This document shows, in pieces, positions 25,959-34,489 of a DNA stretch of 35,662 nt. The notes under the pieces are model-generated. The model ran no database searches. It was given only the letters and a program-made list of their open reading frames with translations, and was not told the origin of the DNA. Source of the DNA: JBIKVP01 sp044356745 (GTDB taxonomy: Bacteria; Pseudomonadota; Alphaproteobacteria; Rhizobiales; Beijerinckiaceae); contig JBIKVP010000015.1 of assembly GCA_044356745.1 (NCBI GenBank), positions 1 to 35,662 of the forward strand, read 5' to 3'. The translations under genes were made by a program, and so were the position numbers. Within the stretch, counting starts at the first letter, position 1; each line of letters starts with the position of its first letter.

Positions 25959-27647
25959 CTAGGCATCCAGCAAGCGACGGGCGATGACCTGTGCCTGAAT
26001 TTCAGCAGCACCTTCAAAAATTGAGAGAATACGCGCATCGCACAACACGCGGCTGATCGGATATTCGAGCGCAAAGCCATTGCCGCCATGAATTTGCAGC
26101 GCATTGTCAGCACTCGACCATGCCACACGCGCCGCGTAAAGTTTGGCCATCCCCGCCTCTAAATCACACCGGCGCTCTTCATCTTTTGCGCGTGCTGAAA
26201 AATACGTGAGTTGACGCGCGATATGAATTTCAACCGCCATCATCACGAGCTTGTCAGCAACACGTGGAAACGCGATGATTGGCTCACCAAACTGTACCCG
26301 CTCTTGCGCATAACGCATCCCGAGATCAAACGCATTTTGCGCAACGCCAACCGCGCGCGCCGCTGTCTGAATACGTGCTGATTCAAACGTTTGCATGAGT
26401 TGCTTGAACCCCTGCCCTTCAACGCCGCCGAGTAGATTATCCCCCGCAACCTCAAAGCCATCAAATGCGAGTTCATATTCCTTCATACCGCGATAACCAA
26501 GCACTTCAATTTCGCCACCCGTTAATCCTTCAACTGGAAACGGCGCTTCATCTGTGCCACGCGGTTTATCCGCAAGCAGCATCGACAACCCTCTGTGGCC
26601 AGCCTCTTGCGGGTTGGTGCGCACGAGGACTGTCATGAGATCGGCGCGAACGGGATGCGTGATCCATGTTTTATTGCCATAAATTTTCCACCCATCCTCA
26701 TCCCGAACAGCGCGCGTTTTAAGCGATGCCAGATCTGAGCCTGTATTGGGTTCTGTAAAGACCGCTGTTGGCAGGATTTCACCCGAAGCGAGTTTTGGCA
26801 GGTAATGCGCTTTTTGTGCGTCTGTTCCTCCCGCGATAATAAGTTCAGCCGCTATTTCTGAACGCGTGCCAAGTGATCCGACACCAATATAACCGCGTGA
26901 CAACTCTTCAGAAACAACACACATCGCCACTTTTGACATGCCCATGCCGCCAAATTCTTCAGGAATGGTCAGACCAAACACACCCAAATCAGCCATGCTT
27001 TGAATAACGGACATGGGAATGTACGCATTGTGCATATGCCATTCATGAGCAAAGGGCTCGACCTCTTCAACGGAAAAGCGCCGAATTTCCTGACGAATGG
27101 CATCAAGCGTTTCATCTAATCCTGCTTCGCCAACCGTTAAATGCCCATCGTTTGAGCGCATCAACGTCATAAGCTGCGCGCGGTTTGATGTCGTGTTCCC
27201 TGTGTGGATTAATTGATCCACCGCACCAACCTGCCAGACATCTTTTGTATGTGTATCAATACCCATATCGGAAAGACGGACAATCTCTTGCCCGCTCATG
27301 GGAATGCCACCTGCAATTTGCGCGAGCGTCTCGCCCAAACCAATCCGCACAATAAGTTCTTCAAGTTGTGAGAAACGCCCTTCCGTGGTGAGCCGCACGG
27401 TGTAATCCGTAAGCTCCCGCACACATTCAACGGAGGTTGCAAGCCATGCTAAGCCATGAACGGCACGCTGTTCTCGTGTGACATGTGCGGAAGAGAGTTT
27501 TCCATCCTCCATCACTTTTGCTTTAACCAACGCAATCACTTTTTTGAGAAGCTCTTGCGACGCAAAGGTCGCCATTTGCGCTAAGCTCATCAGATCATCT
27601 GGTGCTTGATCAAGCATTACATCTGAAGCGGAGGCTATTGCAGTCAT
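25959..27647 (-). CDS. mcd: Acyl-CoA dehydrogenase, probably (2S)-methylsuccinyl-CoA dehydrogenase
   Basis: This FAD-dependent acyl-CoA dehydrogenase is about 562 residues long, well above the usual 380. The extra N-terminal region (LATSVECVRELTDY, then GGIPMSGQEIVRLSDMGI) and the core TAVFTEPNTGSDLASLKTRA, TGGEIEVLGYRGMKEYELAF and QTFESARIQTAARAVGVAQ match what I recall of methylsuccinyl-CoA dehydrogenase of the ethylmalonyl-CoA pathway for acetate assimilation. The active-site and FAD-binding region HGGNGFALEYPISRVLCDARI is intact. I chose ATG 27647, as the frame before it overlaps the EamA gene. Partner enzymes (ccr, ecm) are not in the window. The general family is certain; the specific substrate is likely. 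Confidence 0.9.
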   Translation of the reverse strand: MTAIASASDVMLDQAPDDLMSLAQMATFASQELLKKVIALVKAKVMEDGKLSSAHVTREQRAVHGLAWLATSVECVRELTDYTVRLTTEGRFSQLEELIVRIGLGETLAQIAGGIPMSGQEIVRLSDMGIDTHTKDVWQVGAVDQLIHTGNTTSNRAQLMTLMRSNDGHLTVGEAGLDETLDAIRQEIRRFSVEEVEPFAHEWHMHNAYIPMSVIQSMADLGVFGLTIPEEFGGMGMSKVAMCVVSEELSRGYIGVGSLGTRSEIAAELIIAGGTDAQKAHYLPKLASGEILPTAVFTEPNTGSDLASLKTRAVRDEDGWKIYGNKTWITHPVRADLMTVLVRTNPQEAGHRGLSMLLADKPRGTDEAPFPVEGLTGGEIEVLGYRGMKEYELAFDGFEVAGDNLLGGVEGQGFKQLMQTFESARIQTAARAVGVAQNAFDLGMRYAQERVQFGEPIIAFPRVADKLVMMAVEIHIARQLTYFSARAKDEERRCDLEAGMAKLYAARVAWSSADNALQIHGGNGFALEYPISRVLCDARILSIFEGAAEIQAQVIARRLLDA

Positions 27648-27669
27648 ATTATGTGCTTTCTTTATGATA

Positions 27670-28557
27670 TCAGGCACGGCGCACAGCGAGCGCGACACCA
27701 CCTGCGGTGAGTATAAATCCAATGATCTGAATGCTTACTAGAGTCTCGTTGAAAAAGAGATAAGCCTGAAACGCGGTAAGCGGCGGCACGGTATAAATTA
27801 ACGCCGCCGTGCGCGACACTTCACCTTGCCTAATTAAAAAGAGCAACAACCCAATCGCACCAAAGGATAAACCAAGCACTGACCATAACAGAACAAGCAG
27901 CGTTGTCATATTCCACGTAATGTGCATCGGCTCTAAAAGATACGCAATCGGCACAGTAGCGAGCGTGCACGCGCCATATTGAATAATCGTGAGGGGAATC
28001 AACTCGCCTTCACTCATGAACCGCTTTTGATAAAACGTGCCAAGTGTCAAACTCACGACACTCATGATTGTAATCAATAGCGGTATCATGACGTCTTGTA
28101 ATGACACGGTTGTGACACCCATGGCTTTCGGCCATAAAACGCACGTAATACCCAAAAAGCCAATGAGAACACCGCTTTTTTGCCGTCCTGACATATATTC
28201 ATGAATAAGATAGGGAGCCAGCACCGCCGTGAGCAAGGGTTGAAGCGCCGCAATCAACCCTGAAATCCCTGTGGGAACACCGTGCTGAATACCCCACCAT
28301 GTTCCGCCAAGATAAAGCGCGTGCAGCAGTAATCCAGAGATGACACCGTGCATAATCTGAATCGGTGTCACGGGCCACTTTGCACGCATCACCAGCGCAA
28401 CGGCCGCGAGCAAGACAGTGGCCACACCAAAGCGTATGCTCAAAAATGTGAGCGGATCCGCATATTGCACGGCATAGCCCGCAATAATCCATCCCGTTGA
28501 CCAGATCAGGACAAAAGCGATCGGCACAAGCCGCAAGGTGAACGCGGAGGTTGTCAC
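27670..28557 (-). CDS. EamA/DMT-family transporter
   Basis: This is a ten-helix inner-membrane protein of the drug/metabolite transporter superfamily with two EamA repeats (about 10-140 and 155-290). The first helix holds the typical IWSTGWIIA.Y start, and LIAALQPLLTAVLAPYLIHEY and YTVPPLTAFQAYLFFNETL are the repeat ends. The substrate is unknown. It starts with GTG at 28557. It is followed after 22 bases by the acyl-CoA dehydrogenase gene and then the phosphoesterase gene on the same strand, a likely three-gene operon. Confidence 0.92.
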   Translation of the reverse strand: MTTSAFTLRLVPIAFVLIWSTGWIIAGYAVQYADPLTFLSIRFGVATVLLAAVALVMRAKWPVTPIQIMHGVISGLLLHALYLGGTWWGIQHGVPTGISGLIAALQPLLTAVLAPYLIHEYMSGRQKSGVLIGFLGITCVLWPKAMGVTTVSLQDVMIPLLITIMSVVSLTLGTFYQKRFMSEGELIPLTIIQYGACTLATVPIAYLLEPMHITWNMTTLLVLLWSVLGLSFGAIGLLLFLIRQGEVSRTAALIYTVPPLTAFQAYLFFNETLVSIQIIGFILTAGGVALAVRRA

Positions 28558-28634
28558 ATCACACTCAGTTGGAAAGCGTTAAATTACGAAATTAACGAAC
28601 GCTAAACCATAAAGATGTGTAATTCGTTGATTTT

Positions 28635-29750
28635 TCAAGTGTGATTTGTCAAGTGCACTTTGAGCGCATCGTTTGGCAACGCTTCAAAAAGAGCATGATC
28701 TGTCCCCGTCATCCACACTTGCGCATCAAGAGCGGTGAGTTCGTGATAGAGCGCTGCGCGCCGTGACGGATCAAGATGCGCTGCAACCTCATCAAGCAAT
28801 AAAATGGGCGATAATCCGCTGATTTGGCGGGTTAGTCGCGCATGAGCCAGAATAAGCCCTGTGAGCAGTGCTTTTTGCTCTCCAGTTGAGGCGCGCTCGG
28901 CAGGGACATTTTTAGGGCCATGGATAACATTTAAATCAGACGTATGAGGGCCAAAAAGCGTACGCCCTGCCCCGCGATCGCGTGCGCGTGTTTCACTTAA
29001 AATCGCGCGATAGGCATCCTCTGCATCAAGAGCTGTATGCTGTGACACGAGCGCATCCATCTCACCTTCTAAGCTTAAAACAGCCCACGGAAAGGCGCTA
29101 TTTTGTTGCGGTGTTGTTTGCATCAACGCACTTAAACGCGAGACTGTTTCAGCACGTGCCGTGGCCACCGCAACACCGTGTTCGGCAATTTCGCGCTCAA
29201 CAGCCGAACACCAGTTTGGATCGCCATTGTCTTCAAGAAGTCTGTTGCGGGTGCTTAAGGCACGCTCAAGCGCTTGTACGCGTCGCCCATGTGTGCTGTC
29301 AGTTGCAAGAACCAATCGATCCAGAAAACGGCGTCGATCCCCCGCTGCCCCGCGAAACAACCCATCCATATCTGGTAAGAGCCAGATCAAGCGAAGATAG
29401 TCGCTAAACTCTTGCGATGAAGTGACTTTTTCACCATCAATCCGGTAAAGACGCTTTGCTTGACCTGTAAAAGCATCGCACTCCCCCCCGACACCGAGGC
29501 GATGCTCGCTCTCATCATGATAAAGGCTTATCGCAACAGAAAAACGCGGTGCAGCTTGCCCATCCTCATTTAATCGCGACATCTGCATGGTGTCGGCACG
29601 GCGCAAACCCCGCCCTTGCGAGAATAACGAGAGCGCTTCAAGCAGGTTTGTTTTGCCAATCCCGTTATCACCAATCAAGGCGATCATCCGCGCATCGGAT
29701 TCGAATGAAAAGTGCGTGTAACAGCGAAAATCCTGAACACTCAGTCGCAT
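28635..29750 (-). CDS. recF: DNA replication and repair protein RecF
   Basis: RecF is an SMC-like ATPase that helps load RecA at gaps with RecO and RecR. Counting from ATG 29750, the start MRLSVQDFRCYTHFSF, Walker A GDNGIGKTN, and the C-terminal signature and Walker B (GEQKALLTGLILAHARL, then PILLLDEVAAHLD) are present. Length is 371, as expected. The frame stays open upstream to 29852 because it reads through the palindromic repeat beyond 29784; these 34 codons have no family match and I leave them out. dnaN lies upstream on the same strand, the classic dnaN-recF order, although dnaA is not adjacent. Confidence 0.95.
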   Translation of the reverse strand: MRLSVQDFRCYTHFSFESDARMIALIGDNGIGKTNLLEALSLFSQGRGLRRADTMQMSRLNEDGQAAPRFSVAISLYHDESEHRLGVGGECDAFTGQAKRLYRIDGEKVTSSQEFSDYLRLIWLLPDMDGLFRGAAGDRRRFLDRLVLATDSTHGRRVQALERALSTRNRLLEDNGDPNWCSAVEREIAEHGVAVATARAETVSRLSALMQTTPQQNSAFPWAVLSLEGEMDALVSQHTALDAEDAYRAILSETRARDRGAGRTLFGPHTSDLNVIHGPKNVPAERASTGEQKALLTGLILAHARLTRQISGLSPILLLDEVAAHLDPSRRAALYHELTALDAQVWMTGTDHALFEALPNDALKVHLTNHT

Positions 29751-29783
29751 GATGCGTGTTGCTGGAGAAGGCTGCAAAATGGT

Positions 29784-29887
29784 TAGAGCACTTTTGGTTT
29801 TGACTGAATCAAAACCGCGCTCTAGTTCGTTGTTTTTTCGCATTTTTTTCACGCGAACCGGTATCCACTTCGCTCAAAAATGCTCTA
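29784..29887. repeat. Rhizobiales-type palindromic repeat, abutting the dnaN stop
   Basis: A 104-base element is bounded by near-perfect inverted ends: TAGAGCACTTTTG at 29784 and, in reverse complement from 29887, TAGAGCATTTTTG (12 of 13 match). The left half folds as a hairpin with GGTTTTGA-CTGAA-TCAAAACC and outer TAGAGC/GCTCTA (29784-29789 with 29819-29824). The right half contains GCGAACCGGTATCCACTTCGC-like sequence, which I recall as a common dispersed intergenic repeat in Rhizobiales. The last three bases (29885-29887), read on the reverse strand, are the dnaN TAG stop. Confidence 0.8.
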
Positions 29888-31015
29888 GACACGCATCGGC
29901 ATCAGCACATAAAGCGCTTGTGGTGTTGCGCCGTCTTTAACATCATCTTGAATAAGGGTTGGCGCACCAGAATCTGCAAAAGCAAATACCGCATCTTCGC
30001 TGACAAGTTGCGCTGTAATATCCAAGAGATAGCGGGCATTAAACCCTACATCAATGCTATCGGCTTCATAATCGACTTCAATTTCCTCGGTCGCCGATCC
30101 TGAATCAGGGTTGACGACAGAGAGCATCAGTTTGCCTGCATCAAGCGATAATTTTACGGCACGCCCACGCTCGGATGAAATGGTTGAGACGCGATCAACA
30201 GCAGCCGCGAACAAGGTGCGATCCACTTTTAAAAACTTGTCATTCCCTTGTGGTATCACCCGCTGATAATCGGGGAATGTGCCATCAATCAGTTTGGACG
30301 TGAGCACAACCCCATCAAATGAAAGCTGAATTTTAGAGGGAGAGATTGCAATGTCGACCTCTCCATCAAGTCCTTCAAGAAGCTTTTGAATTTCTGAAAC
30401 GGTTTTACGCGGAATAATGATGCCAAGCATATTGAGCGCCCCATCAGGTGCGGGCACATCCATGCGTGCAAGACGATGTCCATCGGTTGCCACAGCCCGC
30501 AGCTTAACTTCGCCTTGCACATCCATCGTATGCAAATAAATGCCGTTGAGATAATAGCGCGTTTCTTCGGTTGAAATCGCAAACTGGGTGCGATCAATTA
30601 GCGCTTTAAAATGACTGGCCGTTAAAGCAAAATGATGCGGCAACTCGCCAATCGTCAAATCAGGAAAATCATCCACAGGAAGCGCTTGCAAGTGAAAGCG
30701 TGAGCGCCCTGAGCGCAGTAGCATCTGTGTTTCGCCATCACTGATTTCAAGAGAAATATGTGCTCCATCAGGAAGTTTACGCACAATATCATACAGAAAA
30801 TGTGCTGGAACCGTTGTGCCGCCCGCATCTTGAATATCGGCTTTACACACTTCTGTGATTTCAAGATCAAGGTCAGTCGCTTTAAGTGTGAGTGAGCCGT
30901 CACGTGCACGCAATAACACGTTGGAGAGAATAGGAATTGTATTGCGTCGCTCGACCACGCGATAAACATGGCTCAAAGACTTCAATAGCGCCGAACGCTC
31001 AACCGTGACTTTCAT
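29885..31015 (-). CDS. dnaN: DNA polymerase III beta sliding clamp
   Basis: DnaN is the ring-shaped clamp that tethers polymerase III to DNA. The N-terminus MKVTVERSALLKSLSHVYRVVERRNTIPILSN, the LKATDLDLEI strand, ATDGHRLA, and FPDYQRVIP are diagnostic, as is the C-terminal LMPMRV. Length is 376, normal for the family. I chose ATG 31015 because of GGAGT upstream and family similarity; the frame extends 33 codons further to 31114 without similarity. The TAG stop is supplied by the end of the palindromic repeat that separates it from recF. Confidence 0.97.
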   Translation of the reverse strand: MKVTVERSALLKSLSHVYRVVERRNTIPILSNVLLRARDGSLTLKATDLDLEITEVCKADIQDAGGTTVPAHFLYDIVRKLPDGAHISLEISDGETQMLLRSGRSRFHLQALPVDDFPDLTIGELPHHFALTASHFKALIDRTQFAISTEETRYYLNGIYLHTMDVQGEVKLRAVATDGHRLARMDVPAPDGALNMLGIIIPRKTVSEIQKLLEGLDGEVDIAISPSKIQLSFDGVVLTSKLIDGTFPDYQRVIPQGNDKFLKVDRTLFAAAVDRVSTISSERGRAVKLSLDAGKLMLSVVNPDSGSATEEIEVDYEADSIDVGFNARYLLDITAQLVSEDAVFAFADSGAPTLIQDDVKDGATPQALYVLMPMRV

Positions 31016-31148
31016 CAACACACTCCGTTCAATATAGCCTTTATGCCAAGCTTTTTGACCCCAATAAGCCTTTAAAAGCCATCCGCTTTGCTTTTTCGCG
31101 CTTAAAAAGCGCAAAGAGAGCGGGAAACTGTCTTAAGCTTTTTTTAAG

Positions 31149-31182
31149 GATGTTGGCAAGTCGCGATGTTGGCAATTCTCGC
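31149..31182. repeat. Short direct repeat upstream of dnaN
   Basis: GATGTTGGCAAGTCGC (31149-31164) is followed directly by GATGTTGGCAATTCTCGC (31165-31182). The first eleven bases of the two units are identical. The function is unknown. Confidence 0.6.
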
Positions 31183-31284
31183 TGTGAATAAGTCGTGCAT
31201 TGTCTGCTCACCGTTCGCTCACTTGCACTTGATATCTGACTTATTATCGCTTCATTTTGAATTTAGGGCTTGTTTAGTCCTTAA

Positions 31285-31314
31285 CTTGTGAAAATGCGTG
31301 AAAACAGGTATGCT
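31285..31314 (+). promoter_or_regulatory. Possible promoter of the 31356-mutL unit
   Basis: CTTGTG (31285-31290), an 18-base spacer and TATGCT (31309-31314) lie about 40 bases before the first ATG of the downstream gene and resemble an alphaproteobacterial housekeeping promoter. This is a pattern match only. Confidence 0.35.
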
Positions 31315-31355
31315 GCGTTCACATTTATTTAACATTTTTATATTGGCGCATTCTG

Positions 31356-32177
31356 ATGCTCTTCACTCATTCAATGACGATTCACTCCTTTAAGCAGATT
31401 TGTGCGCGCACGCTCACACTTTTGCTCCTTGGCATAAGCACATTTGTTGCTGTGCCTGCGCCTGTTCAAGCGCAATATTCTGATCATTTTTTTCGCCCCA
31501 TGCGCCCTGCTCCAGTGTATCGCGAAGCGCCGATGTATCGCTCTGCACCAATGCATCGTGGTGAGCGTTATGGTTATGATGAAGCCCCCGTGATTATGCC
31601 ATTGACGACACGGCGCGTGATTAACCGACTTGCACGTCAAGGTTTTGATGTAAACCGCGTCTGGCGGCAAGGTGATGTGTATCTGGCGCAAGGGGTTGAT
31701 CGTCGTGGTGCGCCGGTGCGCGTTGTCGCCGATCCGTATGAGGGAAGTGTGCTTGAGGTCATTGCTCTTGGTGCGCCAGTGATTCGCGAAAAACCACGCC
31801 AAAATAACTTGAGAGCTCAAGACAACCCTCGGCTTGCAGCACGTGCGCCTTTGCCGCCCCAAGGTGTTCCACACATGAATTCTCATGAAGCTGCGCCACA
31901 CGTCATTCCTGCACCGCGCTCTATTATCGAAAAGCAGCCTCAAGTCATGATACAGCCGCATGTCTCGCCGCCTGTGCGTCCGCTGACACCGCCACTGCCG
32001 CCGATACGCAGCACGCAAAACCCGCCTTCAGAGCCTCAGGTTCAAGAAAAAGTTGCGCAAAAACCTGTTGTTAAGCAGCTCATACCAAGCCAATCACGTG
32101 CTCAAAAACCAGCGATTGCCCCGATTGAAGAGGTTAAGCCCACACTTCACAATCGCCTCAACACTGATAAAATCTGA
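31356..32177 (+). CDS. Periplasmic PepSY-like proline-rich protein
   Basis: A signal peptide ends near PVQAQ (about residue 40). A Met/Pro/Arg-rich stretch follows, then a small domain (about 82-140, RRVINRLARQGFDVNRVWRQ, VYLAQGVDRRGAPVRVV, YEGSVLEVIALG) that resembles PepSY-type domains of rhizobial secreted proteins. The second half is Pro/Gln-rich and probably disordered. I do not recognise a specific function. The start may be ATG 31356 or ATG 31374. The stop is only 3 bases before the mutL ATG, so the two are probably translated from one message; there is no evident functional link. Confidence 0.8.
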   Translation: MLFTHSMTIHSFKQICARTLTLLLLGISTFVAVPAPVQAQYSDHFFRPMRPAPVYREAPMYRSAPMHRGERYGYDEAPVIMPLTTRRVINRLARQGFDVNRVWRQGDVYLAQGVDRRGAPVRVVADPYEGSVLEVIALGAPVIREKPRQNNLRAQDNPRLAARAPLPPQGVPHMNSHEAAPHVIPAPRSIIEKQPQVMIQPHVSPPVRPLTPPLPPIRSTQNPPSEPQVQEKVAQKPVVKQLIPSQSRAQKPAIAPIEEVKPTLHNRLNTDKI

Positions 32178-32180
32178 TTT

Positions 32181-34049
32181 ATGACGATCGTGATGCGCGT
32201 ACGTCGCCTTGATCCTCTGCTCATTGATCAGATCGCGGCTGGAGAAGTGATTGAGCGCCCTGCGGCGGCCGTAAAAGAGCTCGTAGAAAATGCGCTTGAT
32301 GCAGATGCAACACACATCAACATTATGATTGAAGCGGGTGGCCGCAACTTGATTCGTGTTGAAGATAATGGTCACGGCATGAGCGCAGATGATTTAGCGC
32401 TCGCCATTGAGCGACATGCGACATCAAAACTAAGCCATGGCGATTTATTTGCGATTGCAACCTTGGGGTTTCGCGGTGAAGCACTGCCTTCGATTGGCTC
32501 TGTCTCCCGCCTCACGATTACAACACGCACACATGATGCGGATCATGGCATTCGGATTGTTGTTGATCAGGGACATGTGAAGCCGATTGAACCCGCTTCC
32601 GCCCGCCATGGAACAGTAATTGAAGTACGTGATTTATTTTGTGCCACGCCTGCCCGGCTTAAGTTTTTAAAAACGGATCGCGCTGAAAGCATGGCAGTGG
32701 TTGATATCATCAAGCGCCTTGCCCTCGCGCACCCATGTGTGCGCTTCACACTGCAAGGGGATGGTCTATCAAAGTTCGATTACACAACATGTGATGATGA
32801 CGATGCTGGGTTTTTAATCCGCTGTGGACAGGTACTCGGCGCTGATTTTACGCGTGATGCCTTGCCCGTTTGTGCTGTGAAAAGCGATATGCAGCTTATC
32901 GGTTTTACAAGTATTCCCACCAGTCACCAAGCCAGCGCGAATGCTTTGCATTGGCTTGTGAATGGCCGTCCTGTGCGCGATAAAGCGCTCATCAGCGCGG
33001 CACGTGCGGCTTACATGGATCATCTGCCCTCTGGTCGTTATCCGGCCATGGTGATGCAGATTATGTGCGCGCCCTCCGAGGTGGATGTGAATGTGCATCC
33101 TGCAAAAACAGAAGTGCGTTTTAAAAATCCTACGCTTGTACGCGGTCTTGTCATTTCTGCTTTAAGAGACGCGCTTGAGAAAGCAGGAGTGAAAGCCTCG
33201 CACACTATCACGACACAAACCCTTCATGCCTTTCATCAACACCGCCCACCGTCTCACTCTTCTTTGAATTCTTCAACAACCTATGCTCGCGCGTTTCAGC
33301 ACACTTTGCACACGCCGCTCACGATGCCCGCGCAAGCAAGTGCACATCAGGAAAACGCTTTATATGAAAGTGCACAGCCTCATTCTTTAACACAAACCCT
33401 TACAGCGCCCTCATCACCCCCACCGCCTGCGCATGATGATCAAGCGCTTAAAACGTATCCTTTGGGCGCGGCACGTGCGCAAATTCACGGCACGTACATT
33501 CTATCTGAGACGGTAGACGGATTCATCATGGTGGATCAACATGCGGCGCATGAGCGGCTTGTGTATGAACGCCTCAAGAAAGCTGCACTCGCGCGTTCTG
33601 TGCCGCGTCAACTGCTGCTTATTCCGGATATTGTAGAGATGGAAGCAAGCCTTGCCGACACTTTAATCGCTCAGGCCACACAGCTTGAGGCGTGCGGTCT
33701 TGTGATTGAAGCGTTTGGTTCAGGAGCGATTGCAGTGCGCGAAATTCCGGCGCTGCTTCATCCTCAAGCTATTCGTCCCCTTCTTCATGATATTGCTCAA
33801 CTAAGCTCGCATCACAATGATGAAGCCTACAGTGATCCCGAACATCTCATCACACGGCGGATGGATCAGGTTTTTGCCTCTATGGCTTGTCATGGTTCGG
33901 TGCGAGCAGGACGGATTTTAAAGATTGATGAAATGAACGCACTCTTGCGCGATATGGAATCCACCCCGCATTCAGGCCAATGCAATCATGGCCGTCCAAC
34001 CTTTATCAGCCTCACCCTGACTGATATTGAGCGGCTCTTTGGGCGCTAA
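32181..34049 (+). CDS. mutL: DNA mismatch repair protein MutL
   Basis: MutL couples mismatch recognition by MutS to strand incision. The N-terminal GHKL ATPase shows LIDQIAAGEVIERPAAAVKE (E33 as general base, N37 for metal), DNGHGM (62-67) and GFRGEALPSIGSVSRL. A proline-rich linker runs from about 340 to 425. The C-terminal domain has DQHAAHERLVYE at 452-463, fitting DQHA(x)2E(x)4E, with later ACHGSVRAG and CNHGRPTF. These predict an active nicking endonuclease, as in bacteria that lack MutH, unlike Escherichia coli. Length (622) is normal. Confidence 0.96.
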   Translation: MTIVMRVRRLDPLLIDQIAAGEVIERPAAAVKELVENALDADATHINIMIEAGGRNLIRVEDNGHGMSADDLALAIERHATSKLSHGDLFAIATLGFRGEALPSIGSVSRLTITTRTHDADHGIRIVVDQGHVKPIEPASARHGTVIEVRDLFCATPARLKFLKTDRAESMAVVDIIKRLALAHPCVRFTLQGDGLSKFDYTTCDDDDAGFLIRCGQVLGADFTRDALPVCAVKSDMQLIGFTSIPTSHQASANALHWLVNGRPVRDKALISAARAAYMDHLPSGRYPAMVMQIMCAPSEVDVNVHPAKTEVRFKNPTLVRGLVISALRDALEKAGVKASHTITTQTLHAFHQHRPPSHSSLNSSTTYARAFQHTLHTPLTMPAQASAHQENALYESAQPHSLTQTLTAPSSPPPPAHDDQALKTYPLGAARAQIHGTYILSETVDGFIMVDQHAAHERLVYERLKKAALARSVPRQLLLIPDIVEMEASLADTLIAQATQLEACGLVIEAFGSGAIAVREIPALLHPQAIRPLLHDIAQLSSHHNDEAYSDPEHLITRRMDQVFASMACHGSVRAGRILKIDEMNALLRDMESTPHSGQCNHGRPTFISLTLTDIERLFGR

Positions 34050-34206
34050 ATATCGATTTTAAATTGCGTTTTTTATGACTGCTCTCTTTTTACTTTTCCC
34101 TTCCCGCTTATTTTTTTCTTTCACAAGTCTCTGGAAGAGCGCTTGATGATCCTTTTTCAAGGGATTATCTGACGCCCCCCAGAGCTTTGCGAAGAGATTT
34201 GTCGTC

Positions 34207-34422
34207 TTGTTTCTCGCCGCGGCTTTGATGTTACTCTTCTTTTTTGTATCGACACATGCTGCTCAGCAACATGGATTGTCAGCATTTTTCCCCCGTCCCT
34301 TTTTGAAGGGGTCGCCATCAATGCGTTGTCAATGCATTCATGACGAAGGGCGACATGGCCATGTCACGATTAGAATAACAGTGCTTGAAAGGGCGGGGAT
34401 AACTTTTTTTAGAGGCGAATGA
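34207..34422 (+). CDS. Doubtful small secreted-protein ORF
   Basis: A 71-codon frame from TTG 34207 begins with a signal-peptide-like stretch (LAAALMLLFFFVSTHAAQ) and ends 16 bases before a strong terminator. Two Cys and several His follow. There is no good start: no ATG before the hydrophobic part and only a weak AGAG upstream. In the same frame a 23-codon ATG frame (34075) stops at 34146, and the frame is open from about 34150. It could be a decayed gene or chance. I recognise no family. The 440-base stretch 34050-34489 otherwise holds only the terminator. Confidence 0.25.
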   Translation: MFLAAALMLLFFFVSTHAAQQHGLSAFFPRPFLKGSPSMRCQCIHDEGRHGHVTIRITVLERAGITFFRGE

Positions 34423-34437
34423 CAGCTAAAGGTTCAA

Positions 34438-34475
34438 GCACATAAAACACAACGTTTTATGTGCCTTATTATTTT
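34438..34475. terminator. Bidirectional intrinsic terminator between mutL region and ppa
   Basis: GCACATAAAAC (34438-34448), loop ACAAC and GTTTTATGTGC (34454-34464) form a perfect 11-bp stem, followed on the plus strand by CTTATTATTTTTC. It serves plus-strand transcripts from mutL and probably also ppa from the other side, where the stem is preserved but the T-run is weaker. Confidence 0.75.
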
Positions 34476-34489
34476 TCTGTCCTGTCATT

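Larger units (their letters stand above)
31016..31355. other. Divergent intergenic region upstream of dnaN
   Basis: These 340 bases hold no gene I can support. They contain a hairpin GCGCTT-AAA-AAGCGC (31098-31112), a run CTTTTTTTAAG near 31138, and a direct repeat of GATGTTGGCAA at 31149 and 31165 (units of 16 and 18 bases). No clear DnaA boxes were seen, so I do not propose an origin. Confidence 0.5.

Noticed and set aside
28982..29407. A 141-codon plus-strand frame inside recF.
   Set aside because: It is antisense to conserved RecF sequence and has His/Arg-rich noise composition.
31098..31112. The hairpin GCGCTT-AAA-AAGCGC as an intrinsic terminator or attenuator before dnaN.
   Set aside because: The stem is short and no clear T-run follows on the dnaN strand; it is mentioned only as a structure in the gap.
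31016..31355. A replication origin next to dnaN.
   Set aside because: I saw no DnaA-box cluster, and dnaA is not adjacent.
31371..32018. A 215-codon frame on the minus strand opposite the periplasmic protein gene.
   Set aside because: It has an abnormal His/Arg/Trp-rich composition and no family match, and lies antisense to a gene with a good signal peptide.
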